A DNA stretch of 64,000 bases from Devosia beringensis (GTDB taxonomy: Bacteria; Pseudomonadota; Alphaproteobacteria; Rhizobiales; Devosiaceae). Position 1 is the first letter of the stretch. Every line of letters starts with the position of its first letter. The stretch covers positions 1,218,501 through 1,282,500 of the forward strand of contig NZ_CP045422.1 of the NCBI RefSeq assembly GCF_014926585.1. Direction: 5' to 3'. A model generated the notes under the pieces. It ran no database searches. It was not told the origin of the DNA and saw only the letters and a program-made list of their open reading frames with translations. Position numbers and translations under genes: made by a program. Below, piece by piece: positions 1 to 8,158 of the stretch.

Positions 1-1521
1 GATGAGCTCCGCTGCTTCATGGATCGACATGAAGTACCGCGTCATGGTCGGATCTGTCAGGGTCAACGGGCCACGATGGGCGATCTGCTCTTTGAACAAA
101 GGGACCACCGAACCATTCGATCCCAGCACATTGCCGAAGCGCACCGCGGAAAACCGCTGTGCGGATTGCCGCTCGGTCGCCATTGCCGACATCTGGTGAA
201 CGATCAGCTCAGCCCAGCGCTTGGTCGCACCCATGACGTTGGTCGGCCGGACTGCCTTGTCCGACGAGATCAGGACGAAGTTCTCGACGCCCTGTTCCAG
301 CGCGACGCTCGCGACGTTCTGCGTGCCGAGCACATTGTTGCGGATCCCCTCGAGCGAATTGGCCTCCACCAGCGGCACGTGCTTGTACGCGGCGGCGTGA
401 AACACCACCTGCACCGAGAACTTCTCCATCGCCCGCTCCAACGATCGCCGGTCGGTGATTGAACCAAGGATGGAAGCCACCGACAGTCCGCTTACGCCAG
501 CGAGTTCGCGGTCGATATTGTAAAGCGCAAACTCATTGCTTTCGAACAGCACGAGCCGCTGCGGATGCCATTTGGAGATAAGCCGGCACAACTCCGAGCC
601 GATGGAACCACCGGCACCCGTAACCATTATCGAACGTCCTTCGATCATGCTCCGCACGAGGTCCAGGTCGGGCGGCACGGAAGAGCGCCCGAGCAGTTCG
701 TCGATCTCGATCTCGCGAATTTGGCTGACCAGATACTTGCCGCTGACCAGCTCGGAAATCGGCGGCAGTGTCCGCAGCTTCACGCCATGGCCTGCAACCA
801 TGGCAATGATCTCCTTTTTGCGCTCGGGACTCAAAGTGGGGATGGAGAGAATGACCTCTTCGACGCCATACTGGTCAACCAACCACTCGAAGTGGGTCGG
901 CGAAAACACGCGCACTCCTGCCACGTCCCGCCCGTGCAAGCCTGGATTATCGTCGATGAAGCCAACAATTCTCTCGCCGGGATGCCGACGGAGTGCATCG
1001 ACCAGTTGGGCGCCCGATTGGCCGGCGCCGTAGACCAGCAATTGTCGATTCTTCGCCAAGACGGGCCCTGCTGACCACAACAGTTTCTTGACCACAAGAC
1101 GGCTGCTACCGATGATCAGCGTGGCAATGGCCCAGTACAGGATCGGCACCGAACGCGGGATGGTCATGTAGCCGGTCATGGCCGAGAGGAACATCAGAAA
1201 CAGCCAGGACAGGACGGCCAGCGTCGTCGCCTGAAGAATAGTCCAGAGCGCACGCTCTGGCAGGTAGCGGATGACGGCCCGGTAGAGGCCCAGGCGCACG
1301 AAGATGGGCACCGCGACCAATGGCGCCAGAGCGATGACGAAGAACTGCGACCCTCTGTCTGGCGGCGCCCAGGCGCCGAAACGCAGCGAGAAGCTGGCCC
1401 ATAAGGCGAATGACAAAGCCACCACGTCGAAGGTGATGATGATCACGCGCTTCCAGATGCGAGGGAGATTTCCGATCCGGTTGACCAGAGTTGTACCCAT
1501 AGAGAGATGACGTCTTGGCAT
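1..1521 (-). CDS. Nucleotide-sugar 4,6-dehydratase/epimerase, WbpM/CapD/FlaA1 type (3' end outside window)
   Basis: Membrane-anchored enzyme predicted to modify UDP-linked sugars for surface polysaccharide. The frame is open to the window edge (507 codons), so the C-terminus is missing. The N-terminal ~140 residues hold several hydrophobic helices. A first Rossmann-like region (YGAGQSG) follows, then the short-chain dehydrogenase domain beginning with VTGAGGSIGSELCR, then HAAAYKHVPLVE and ISSDKAVRPTNVMGATKR, all signatures of the WbpM family. I start at ATG 1521 because GGAGG lies about 8 bases upstream; the ATG at 1500 (MGTTLVN) is in frame but has a poor ribosome site. It diverges from the sugar-transferase gene at 1750, which supports a shared polysaccharide role. 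Family assignment is firm; the substrate cannot be read from the sequence. Confidence 0.9.
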   Translation of the reverse strand, partial: MPRRHLSMGTTLVNRIGNLPRIWKRVIIITFDVVALSFALWASFSLRFGAWAPPDRGSQFFVIALAPLVAVPIFVRLGLYRAVIRYLPERALWTILQATTLAVLSWLFLMFLSAMTGYMTIPRSVPILYWAIATLIIGSSRLVVKKLLWSAGPVLAKNRQLLVYGAGQSGAQLVDALRRHPGERIVGFIDDNPGLHGRDVAGVRVFSPTHFEWLVDQYGVEEVILSIPTLSPERKKEIIAMVAGHGVKLRTLPPISELVSGKYLVSQIREIEIDELLGRSSVPPDLDLVRSMIEGRSIMVTGAGGSIGSELCRLISKWHPQRLVLFESNEFALYNIDRELAGVSGLSVASILGSITDRRSLERAMEKFSVQVVFHAAAYKHVPLVEANSLEGIRNNVLGTQNVASVALEQGVENFVLISSDKAVRPTNVMGATKRWAELIVHQMSAMATERQSAQRFSAVRFGNVLGSNGSVVPLFKEQIAHRGPLTLTDPTMTRYFMSIHEAAELI

Positions 1522-1749
1522 TGTGCCTGCCTCCGGCGGCGCAAGGTTTGGGGATCGGTGCTCCCAAAATGCGAATATCTCAGCAACTCCCCAGCCTCCT
1601 AATCAATTACGCCAACCATGCCAATGGTGTCGCCCTATTCTCCCACCAACAATCGCTCCGGAGGCGCCCCGAGCAGGCTTTGGCACTAGCATTGCACCGC
1701 TATCTCTGATTGATCTGTCCGCGCCCGCCCGAGCTGCAGGAGGATCGGC

Positions 1750-2952
1750 ATGAAGATCGTCATAACTGGAGCCTCCGGCTTCGTCGGTTCCATGCTGGTT
1801 CCGCTACTGGCCGCCGGAGGGACGGAACTGGTCCTTGCCGGGCGGTCACCGGAGCGGCTGAAAAGCTCATATCCTGGCCATATCTGCGTTTCTTACGAGA
1901 GTCTGCCGGCCCATTGCTACAATGCCGACCTTTTGATCAATTTGGCAGTGATGAATTCTGACCAGGCAGGAGAGTTCGCCGATTTCGAGGCCGTCAACGT
2001 CCAGTTTGCGCTTCAACTGGCGCGCCTGGCCGCCACCGCCGGGATACGCCGGTTCGTCAACGTCTCCTCATTGCACGCCATCGACCCCGGTCACCAGCAC
2101 TCCTATGCTGCAACAAAGCGACTGGCGGCGGAGCACCTCAAGGCAATCGACGACGTCGAGGTTTTGAACCTCTACCTGCCCGCCATCTATGGAGATCGCT
2201 GGGCGGGCCGCTGGCAGTTCATCAACAGTCTGCCTGCATTTGTCAGGCCGGCGATCAGTGACGTGCTCAGAGGCCTCAAGCCGACCCTGAATGTCGATCG
2301 CTTGGCCGCTTTCCTGCGCTTGGCGGCCGATGGCGGGGTCGAAGCCAAAGACGTCATCCTGACCGACGGTCAGGCCCGTAACAACTTCTATAGTATTTCC
2401 AAGAGAACAATTGATATCGCGGTCTTTCTTGGCATCGCGGTGTTATTTTGGTGGTTGCTGCTCATCATTTGGATCATGGTCAAGGCACAATCTCCCGGCC
2501 CCGGCATTTTCAGACAGGAGCGTATCGGCCGTGATGGACGCCCTTTTGTCTGCTACAAGTTCCGAACTATGGAGGTCGGAACCCGGCAAGCGGCCACCCA
2601 CGAGGTTTCTGGCAGTTCGGTGACCCGTCTCGGCCATAGCCTGCGCCGGTACAAACTGGATGAATTGCCGCAGATTCTCAATCTTGCAAAAGGCGACATG
2701 AGTCTGGTCGGGCCACGCCCATGCCTGCCGGTACAGGCGGAACTCATAAAGGCACGCCGGTCGAACGGCGTCCTCCAGATTACCCCCGGGATCACCGGCC
2801 TGTCTCAAGTCCAGGGTATCGACATGAGCCACCCCGCTCGGCTCGCCCAGGAAGACCGCAAATATCTTGATCTGCGGTGTCTGCCTTTGGATCTGAAGAT
2901 CGCTGTACGGACTATTTTCGGCAGTGGGCGCGGTGATCGCGTCATTCCATAG
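1750..2952 (+). CDS. Hybrid nucleotide-sugar epimerase / sugar-phosphate transferase
   Basis: A 400-residue fusion. Residues 1-210 form an NAD-dependent epimerase-like domain (TGASGFVG near the start, VNVSSLHAI, and a YxxxK-like SYAATK). Residues 215-400 form a bacterial sugar transferase of the WcaJ/ExoY type: one long hydrophobic helix (AVFLGIAVLFWWLLLIIWI), then FRQERIGRDGRPF, YKFRTM, RRYKLDELPQ, DMSLVGPRP and GITGLSQV. The transferase half would load the first sugar phosphate onto undecaprenyl phosphate at the inner membrane. GGAGG precedes the ATG. The epimerase half is shorter than stand-alone epimerases, so it may lack part of the substrate lobe. This fusion is known from other proteobacteria. 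It diverges from the WbpM-type gene. Confidence 0.9.
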   Translation: MKIVITGASGFVGSMLVPLLAAGGTELVLAGRSPERLKSSYPGHICVSYESLPAHCYNADLLINLAVMNSDQAGEFADFEAVNVQFALQLARLAATAGIRRFVNVSSLHAIDPGHQHSYAATKRLAAEHLKAIDDVEVLNLYLPAIYGDRWAGRWQFINSLPAFVRPAISDVLRGLKPTLNVDRLAAFLRLAADGGVEAKDVILTDGQARNNFYSISKRTIDIAVFLGIAVLFWWLLLIIWIMVKAQSPGPGIFRQERIGRDGRPFVCYKFRTMEVGTRQAATHEVSGSSVTRLGHSLRRYKLDELPQILNLAKGDMSLVGPRPCLPVQAELIKARRSNGVLQITPGITGLSQVQGIDMSHPARLAQEDRKYLDLRCLPLDLKIAVRTIFGSGRGDRVIP

Positions 2953-3513
2953 ACAAAGCTCCGCTCGTTGTGCTCTGGCAAGGGCCATCCAGATAGCGGT
3001 CTCAATTGGCCGTACGGGCGTCGATAAGGCTCCAAAGCCGATTTTTACTGTCGCACCGTCGACTAGTTGGAGATTCAGCTCCTGAGGCGGGCCACTACGA
3101 GTGACAGCCGGAAAGCCCACCGTAGTTCTTTAAAGCTTCAGCTATATCAGTAGTCTCTGAAGTTCGCATGCTTTGGCACCCGTTGGTGCACAGGTGTGAA
3201 AGAAACAAATCGAGTCGCCCTTGAGTCAAAACGAGTCAACCTGAGTCGGTTTGCGCAGTCCCAGTCGACTTAACCTGCATTATCATTTCTCTGGTTCCAT
3301 GGCGTTCCTCCCTCGAACCTCAAGATGGCTATGTACGACGTAGTTAACCATGCCGAGGATCTCAGCGTGACTTTTCGCGAACACCTGTCACGCTGATTGT
3401 AGGATTCCACCCGGATTCTTTGGTTGCCCATCAAGGCGGCCGCCAGCGTTGCGTCAACAACGCCAGCGACCTGACCAGGCAGCCACCATCCTGCACTCAC
3501 AGGAGAAGCCGCC
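2953..3513. other. Intergenic stretch without a convincing gene
   Basis: About 560 bases follow the epimerase/transferase. The reverse frame running in from 2443-2952 is a shadow of the transferase. No reading frame here has a good start and plausible protein. The notable content is the phased GAGTC run at 3212-3247 and a GATTC pair at 3403 and 3414. Confidence 0.6.
3212..3247. repeat. Four phased GAGTC (GANTC) sites
   Basis: GAGTC occurs at 3212, 3223, 3233 and 3243, spaced 11, 10 and 10 bases, one helical turn each. CAGTC follows at 3256 and 3262. GAGTC matches GANTC, the site methylated by the cell-cycle methyltransferase CcrM in alphaproteobacteria. The even spacing would place all four sites on one face of the helix. 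It may be a protein-binding array or a methylation-sensitive switch; no function is shown. Confidence 0.5.
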
Positions 3514-3648
3514 ATGGCTGATCACTTCTATTGCCGCGATCAGATTCGCCGCAACATTTTCCTCGACAGTTCTGACCCGCTTGGGATCATCGGATGTTTT
3601 GGCGTCGCCGCCTCGTGCGACGCCTGCCTGGTAGTGCGCGCGCTTTAG
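3514..3648 (+). CDS. Possible 44-residue cysteine-containing peptide
   Basis: A small open frame beginning MADHFYCRDQIRRN and ending CDACLVVRAL. AGGAG lies about 10 bases before the ATG, and third codon positions look GC-rich. It carries a CxxC (CDAC) near the C-terminus plus two further cysteines, but no known family is recognised. It lies upstream of the AAA+ ATPase gene in the same direction. It could be a real small protein or chance; the evidence is only the ribosome site and composition. Confidence 0.3.
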   Translation: MADHFYCRDQIRRNIFLDSSDPLGIIGCFGVAASCDACLVVRAL

Positions 3649-3683
3649 CGCCCTGCCCCGCCCGATTGCCACCGGACTTTGAC

Positions 3684-3702
3684 CTCGCGCTGACAGCGCG
3701 AG
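3684..3702. repeat. 19-bp palindrome (9-bp arms)
   Basis: CTCGCGCTG and CAGCGCGAG flank a single A, giving a perfect inverted repeat about 90 bases ahead of the AAA+ ATPase gene. With only one central base it suits a dimeric regulator-binding site better than an RNA hairpin. There is no T tract after it. Confidence 0.45.
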
Positions 3703-3792
3703 CCTGAGCCCCTGCGCGATTGATCCTTTGTCCGAGCTTGCCGCTGCACCTGACCGTGCCACGGACCCGCTCGCCCTCAGAAATTCGAGATC

Positions 3793-4839
3793 ATGAAAAA
3801 CTGGAAAATGACGTCCGGTCCCGGCCCGGAGCCCGACGCGGACGACGAAGAAGACCTGCGTAAACTTATGAACAGCGACTTCGTGTTCGAAGCCGAGGCT
3901 CGCACGAACCTCGGTAAGCCGCGCTTGCTGGCGCTCAAGGGCTATGACCGTCCATTCGTCCGTATTGCCCCGCAGATGTCCATGGATGAGCACAATGCCC
4001 GCCGTGGTGCCGACGACCGGCGCGACCGCCATGCCGTGCGGCGGCTGATCGAGGGCCTTGGCGAAATCAAAGACCTCAAGGGTCCCGCCACATCCGACGC
4101 CGTGGACGCGTTTGCGGCCAAGGTGTTTGCCGAGGCACCCAATTTCGGCCGGGCCATTGAGGCCATTCGGCAGTCAGCCCAGGTGCATATTCGCCGCGGG
4201 GCGCGCTGGCTGCAGATCCGGCCCCTGGTGATTGAAAGCGGGCCGGGCAGCGGCAAGACCAGGCTTGTTCACCTTCTGGCTGAGGCCAGCAGTCTGCCAC
4301 TGGTCTACCTGGACTGCGCCACGATGACCACCCTGACCCCGATCCTGTCTCAGGACGGCAGCTGGAGCAATTCGCGGCAGAGCGACATCATGCAGGCGCT
4401 GGCGAATTCTGCCTCGGCCAATGTCATCGTGGTCCTCGACGAGCTCGACAAGCTGCGCGACATGAGCCGCAACGGCTCGCCCAAGCCCAGCGAGGCTCTT
4501 GTGGGCCTGCTCGAGAAGCGCAGCGCCGCGGCGCATATGGACAACTATCTCCAGCTCGCCGTGGACCTGAGTTTCATCAACTGGATCATCTTGGTGAACG
4601 ATGCGACGCGGCTGTCCCAGCCGTTTCTCGACCGCTGCCAGATCATTCGGATGGCGCCGCCGACGCCCCAGGAAATCGCTGACATCGCCGCCCGAGAAAT
4701 CGAGCGCCGCGGGCTCGAACCGGAGCTCGTCACCACCATCGCCAAAGCCGTGCGCTCGGGCAAAATCACCAGCCTGCGCACCCTCCACAAGCTGCTCGAC
4801 TCGGCCAACGCCGCGTCCTCGCGCTCCACCCTCAACTGA
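3793..4839 (+). CDS. AAA+ ATPase
   Basis: 348 residues. The AAA+ core begins about residue 135: PLVIESGPGSGKT (Walker A), VIVVLDELDK (Walker B), then a sensor-like asparagine (WIILVNDATRLSQPFLDRC) and an arginine-finger-like LDRC, followed by a helical lid. The pattern resembles the ATPase module of Lon-type proteins, but the protease domain is absent. The N-terminal 130 residues are acidic then basic and match nothing recognised. The next gene starts 42 bases downstream in the same direction, suggesting a two-gene unit with the CoiA-like protein. The remodelling target is unknown. The ribosome site is weak, so ATG 3811 (MTSG) is a possible alternative start. Confidence 0.8.
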   Translation: MKNWKMTSGPGPEPDADDEEDLRKLMNSDFVFEAEARTNLGKPRLLALKGYDRPFVRIAPQMSMDEHNARRGADDRRDRHAVRRLIEGLGEIKDLKGPATSDAVDAFAAKVFAEAPNFGRAIEAIRQSAQVHIRRGARWLQIRPLVIESGPGSGKTRLVHLLAEASSLPLVYLDCATMTTLTPILSQDGSWSNSRQSDIMQALANSASANVIVVLDELDKLRDMSRNGSPKPSEALVGLLEKRSAAAHMDNYLQLAVDLSFINWIILVNDATRLSQPFLDRCQIIRMAPPTPQEIADIAAREIERRGLEPELVTTIAKAVRSGKITSLRTLHKLLDSANAASSRSTLN

Positions 4840-4881
4840 TTTCTTCAATAATTGCAAAAACCAAAAAAGGACGCTTCTCTC

Positions 4882-6327
4882 ATGACTGACAACACCAATA
4901 TCCCGGCCCGTACCTTGCTCGCCGCTGATGGCCAGACTGACGGCAATGGCGATTATCGCGCCATTGCCATGGTCATCGACACCAGTTTCCCTGCCGGCGA
5001 GCAGCTGCGCACCACGCAGAGCGTGCTCGATCCGCTGACGCCGGTGGGACTGGCCGAACTGCGCGCCGAGGTGCACGCTGCTAAGGCAGCCGGAACCCCG
5101 CGCTTTCTCTGCGCCGTGTGCCAGCGCCCGGTCCATCTGGCTCAGCGCCCGGCCGGCCCCGGCGTCACTCGCAATGGCCTAGCGGCCTTCTTCCGCCATG
5201 TTGCCGATACGGATGCACCGCCCTGCCCCTGCCGCACCGTGCCGGGTGTGCACAATGTCGGGGCTGTCCAGTTTGCTGGTTTGCAGGAAGGTCTTGATCA
5301 CCATACCCTCAAACACGCTCTGGCCGACTGCCTGTGCCACGACCCGCGCTTTTCCGATGTGCAGGTGGAAAAGCGGCTCAGCGCCGATGGCAGCTGGCGC
5401 GTCCCCGACGTCTGCGCGCTCTTCGAGGGCAAGCAGATCGCCTTCGATCTGCAGCTCGCCACCCTGCCGATTTCCACCATCCGGGAGCGGGAGAACCACT
5501 ATGCCGCTATGGGCGTGCACCACGTCTGGCTGACCGGCGCCGCCGACCTGTCGCGCTTGTCCCACCAGGGTTTCTGCGATCTGCACCTCAACATGGCGGG
5601 GCGGATTTTCGCCATCGACGACACCTCGATCGGGCGCTCCCTCCGGGATGGGCAGTTCCAGTTGCAGGAGCTCAGCATCCTGCCCCGCCTGGTCAAAGAT
5701 CGGCCGATCCACAACATCTGGGAGACGGCGCCGGTCGGGACCGGCGTCATCATGATGGCCCCCAATCTGCGCAAGGCAGAGGGGGAGCGCCGCTATCGCC
5801 GCGAACTCGCGGCCCAGGTCAGTGCCAGCTTGGGCGCCGAGCGCCAGGCCATCTGCAGGGCCGCGGCAATGAATCAGGGTCTGGCGCCCGTGGGACTGCA
5901 GTGGACGCGCCTGGCGCGCTTCATCTGTGGGCCCGGTATCGACGGCTCCATCACCAGCGATGTCGGCAAGGTGCTGGCTTTCCTGGCGCAGGTGGAGGTC
6001 TTCGTCACCCACCAGTCCGGCTCGCGTCCCAGCATCGAACGCGAGCTGCAGCGCCGACTCGGCACGCTGCTGGCCGGCCGCCATGCTCTGCACTGGGCGC
6101 CGCTGGTGCTGATGGTGTTCAGCACCCTGCCCTCGATCAAGGCGGCGGTGGATCCCACCACCATGGCCCGTCTCAACACCCTCCTCACCAGCACGGGGAA
6201 GGTGCGCCCCTTGCTCCGCATGCACGCCGGGATGATTGCGGCACTTTATCCCTGGCTCGGACGTCGGCTGCTGATGAAAGCCCCAAGGTTCGGCCCGAAG
6301 ATGCGCCTGCCGGCAAGCCGCGCTTAG
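4882..6327 (+). CDS. CoiA-like / DUF6035-like protein with Zn ribbon and nuclease-like fold
   Basis: 481 residues from ATG 4882 (AAGGA lies about 11 bases ahead; the upstream ATG at 4852 lacks one). Residues ~73-120 carry CAVC, FFRH and CPCR, a zinc-ribbon-like arrangement. Residues ~150-220 contain a PD-(D/E)xK-like series (WRVPDVCALFEG, then IAFDLQLA, then YAAMGVHHVWLTG) as in CoiA-type competence nucleases, where Q or E precedes the final acidic/lysine position. The C-terminal half is helical and unassigned. Paired with the AAA+ ATPase, it may act on DNA under ATP control. I recall the DUF6035 name for proteins of this pattern but could not check it. Confidence 0.65.
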   Translation: MTDNTNIPARTLLAADGQTDGNGDYRAIAMVIDTSFPAGEQLRTTQSVLDPLTPVGLAELRAEVHAAKAAGTPRFLCAVCQRPVHLAQRPAGPGVTRNGLAAFFRHVADTDAPPCPCRTVPGVHNVGAVQFAGLQEGLDHHTLKHALADCLCHDPRFSDVQVEKRLSADGSWRVPDVCALFEGKQIAFDLQLATLPISTIRERENHYAAMGVHHVWLTGAADLSRLSHQGFCDLHLNMAGRIFAIDDTSIGRSLRDGQFQLQELSILPRLVKDRPIHNIWETAPVGTGVIMMAPNLRKAEGERRYRRELAAQVSASLGAERQAICRAAAMNQGLAPVGLQWTRLARFICGPGIDGSITSDVGKVLAFLAQVEVFVTHQSGSRPSIERELQRRLGTLLAGRHALHWAPLVLMVFSTLPSIKAAVDPTTMARLNTLLTSTGKVRPLLRMHAGMIAALYPWLGRRLLMKAPRFGPKMRLPASRA

Positions 6328-7080
6328 TCGCAAGAAAGCGAGGCATGGATGGGCCATCCGAGGCCCATCCATGCCGGCGTCCACTTACTCCACTCGCAAG
6401 AGCTCGGGGTAAGTGCTCCGCCAAGTGGCCGCCCAACGGCGGCCAATCTCAGGGACTGTAAGAAAGAGAGAAGAAAGGAAGACAGGGGGCTGCTGTAGGT
6501 GTTGGGGACAGCCCTTCATTCAGATCCAGACAACCGAGCCCGAGGTTGACGCAGAAGCAGGCCGCCTAACATCACATCCCCCAGTGCCACCGGCACTGGG
6601 GCAACGCCGCAGGCGTCCGCGGCCTGCTTCTGGGTCAAGGCCACCGCCAGGCTCCCTTCTCCAATGCGCGCGCAGCGCAGCGATCGCAGTTCTGGCTTCA
6701 CCGACCCAGCACTAGCGGGTCGGTGTCAAAGTCAGCGGCATTTGAGAGGGGATGCGGTGGCCGGACTGAGTGGCGGCAGATACAGATTTGTCACTCAACG
6801 CTTTGACCTTGAGTACCTGTCGCTTCATGTGAGTGTTCACGCAGAAAGCATAACTGCGGGATGCATGACCGTGCTTTGACATGCCGCCAACGCCCAGTTC
6901 ACCGCTGAACAAACAGAGGAGTCTCTCTGTTGCTTGGTACGGGGAAATTATCTCTGCAGAAGCGCTAGCCCGAAATCGGATACTGCGTTAGTCAGCTCTA
7001 ATCGTTGGCGCCCAAACCATGCGGCGCGCACTTCTTTAGAATTGAGAGGCTCATGCCTCGCCGTCTGAACTGGAGAGCAG
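6328..7080. other. Intergenic region with a structured element, no gene called
   Basis: About 750 bases. Short frames at 6413-6715 and 6664-6879 have arginine-rich, shadow-like compositions and no good starts. The clear feature is the three-stem inverted-repeat structure at 6553-6631. The end of the stretch carries GGAGAG before the glycosyltransferase ATG at 7081. Confidence 0.55.
6553..6631. repeat. Three-stem nested inverted repeat
   Basis: A perfect 13-bp outer stem (AGAAGCAGGCCGC at 6553-6565 with its complement at 6619-6631) encloses two perfect hairpins: CCCCAGTGCC/GGCACTGGGG (6579-6588, 6592-6601, loop ACC) and ACGCC/GGCGT (6604-6608, 6612-6616, loop GCA). The fold is a three-way junction of 79 bases. 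No poly-T follows, so it is not a simple terminator. It could be a mobile-element relic, a REP-like element or a structured RNA; no transposase lies beside it. Confidence 0.55.
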
Positions 7081-7992
7081 ATGCTGATCACCGCCGTGAC
7101 CGGTTTTTACGATATTGGACGGGCCCGCTATGACAATCGGTCCGCCGACAAGTATGTAAGCTGGCTGAATCAGACGCTGCAGACGCGGCTGCCCTTCCTG
7201 GTTTTCCTTGACCCGGCCTTTGACGCCAGCGGTGTCGTGCTCAAGCCGGAGGATCGCATCGTCCGGGTGGCGAGAGATGATCTGACCATGTTCCGCCATG
7301 GCGAACGGATCAGGGAGATCGTCTCCACCAGCCAGACGGTCAATCGACGCGACATTTCCTTCCACGTCGCGGAGTACGGCATGATCGTCATGTCCAAGCT
7401 CGAGATGATGAAGCGCGCTGCCAGTGAAACCGATGCCGACTACCTGATCTGGATCGATGCCGGGCACTGCCGGATGATCCCGGACCTGGGCGATGGCACG
7501 ATCAAGCTGACGGCGGCCGATCTCGATGGCATCAAGTTCGGCCTCTATACCACCTATCACCTGAGCCAGCGCATGCGCATCGGCAAGTTCCCGCGCCGCA
7601 TGGTGGGGACCACCCTGGCCATGATGAGCGCGGCCGATTTCATCGTCGCCCGCGACTTTGCTGAAGAACTCTCCGACCGAATGGATTTCATGGTCGAGCA
7701 GGAATGGCTGCCGGCAGGCAAGTGGGACAATGAGCAGATGGCCATCGGCACCCTGCTATTCCGTGGCGGCCTGCCCGGCGCACGTGTGCTGCGCACCCAT
7801 GTCGGGGGCGGCTCTAATGCCGTCAGCTGGCTGTTTGGCGCGCCGCTCGACGGCCGCAAGACGCCGCTCTATGTGCGCTGGCGGCTGCTGCTGGACGAAT
7901 TCCGCACCCGCTTGGCGCCGCCGGAAGACTGCTATCTGCCGGGCGACTTTCCCGAGGCGGCCTTTCAGGCCTGGCGGCAGAGCCGGCGGTAA
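7081..7992 (+). CDS. HtrL/YibB (WlaTC)-type glycosyltransferase-like protein
   Basis: 303 residues. The start (ITAVTGFYDIGR) and the central block (YLIWIDAGHCRM) match the pattern of the HtrL/YibB/WlaTC family, in which an aspartate in a hydrophobic strand is thought to bind nucleotide-sugar and metal. EQEWLPAGKWDNEQMAIG follows as the conserved late block. Such proteins usually sit in surface-glycan loci, agreeing with the polysaccharide genes at the left edge. It stands alone in direction here. GGAGAG lies just ahead of the ATG. The acceptor and sugar are not readable. Confidence 0.7.
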   Translation: MLITAVTGFYDIGRARYDNRSADKYVSWLNQTLQTRLPFLVFLDPAFDASGVVLKPEDRIVRVARDDLTMFRHGERIREIVSTSQTVNRRDISFHVAEYGMIVMSKLEMMKRAASETDADYLIWIDAGHCRMIPDLGDGTIKLTAADLDGIKFGLYTTYHLSQRMRIGKFPRRMVGTTLAMMSAADFIVARDFAEELSDRMDFMVEQEWLPAGKWDNEQMAIGTLLFRGGLPGARVLRTHVGGGSNAVSWLFGAPLDGRKTPLYVRWRLLLDEFRTRLAPPEDCYLPGDFPEAAFQAWRQSRR

Positions 7993-8158
7993 ATTGAGTG
8001 ACCGGGCTGACGTGGTTGGCCATAGCACCTCTAGTTCGGCTAGCCATCATCCCGACGGACTAACACTTTGAAAACTTCGGGTTTTTGGCCGCGCGCTTTC
8101 TCTTAGAGCTCTTTTGGACGGCTGGTGGCTCGGAGGCGAAAGCATTTACTGAGACGAA

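Noticed and set aside
2443..3120. 225-codon reverse frame
   Set aside because: Mostly a shadow of the sugar-transferase domain; composition is not protein-like and it has no ribosome site.
5334..6461. 375-codon forward frame inside the CoiA-like gene
   Set aside because: Arginine/glycine/alanine-rich shadow in another frame; the 4882 gene shows clear motifs.
6413..6879. Short frames in the gap before the glycosyltransferase
   Set aside because: They cross the hairpin structure, are arginine-rich and lack ribosome sites.
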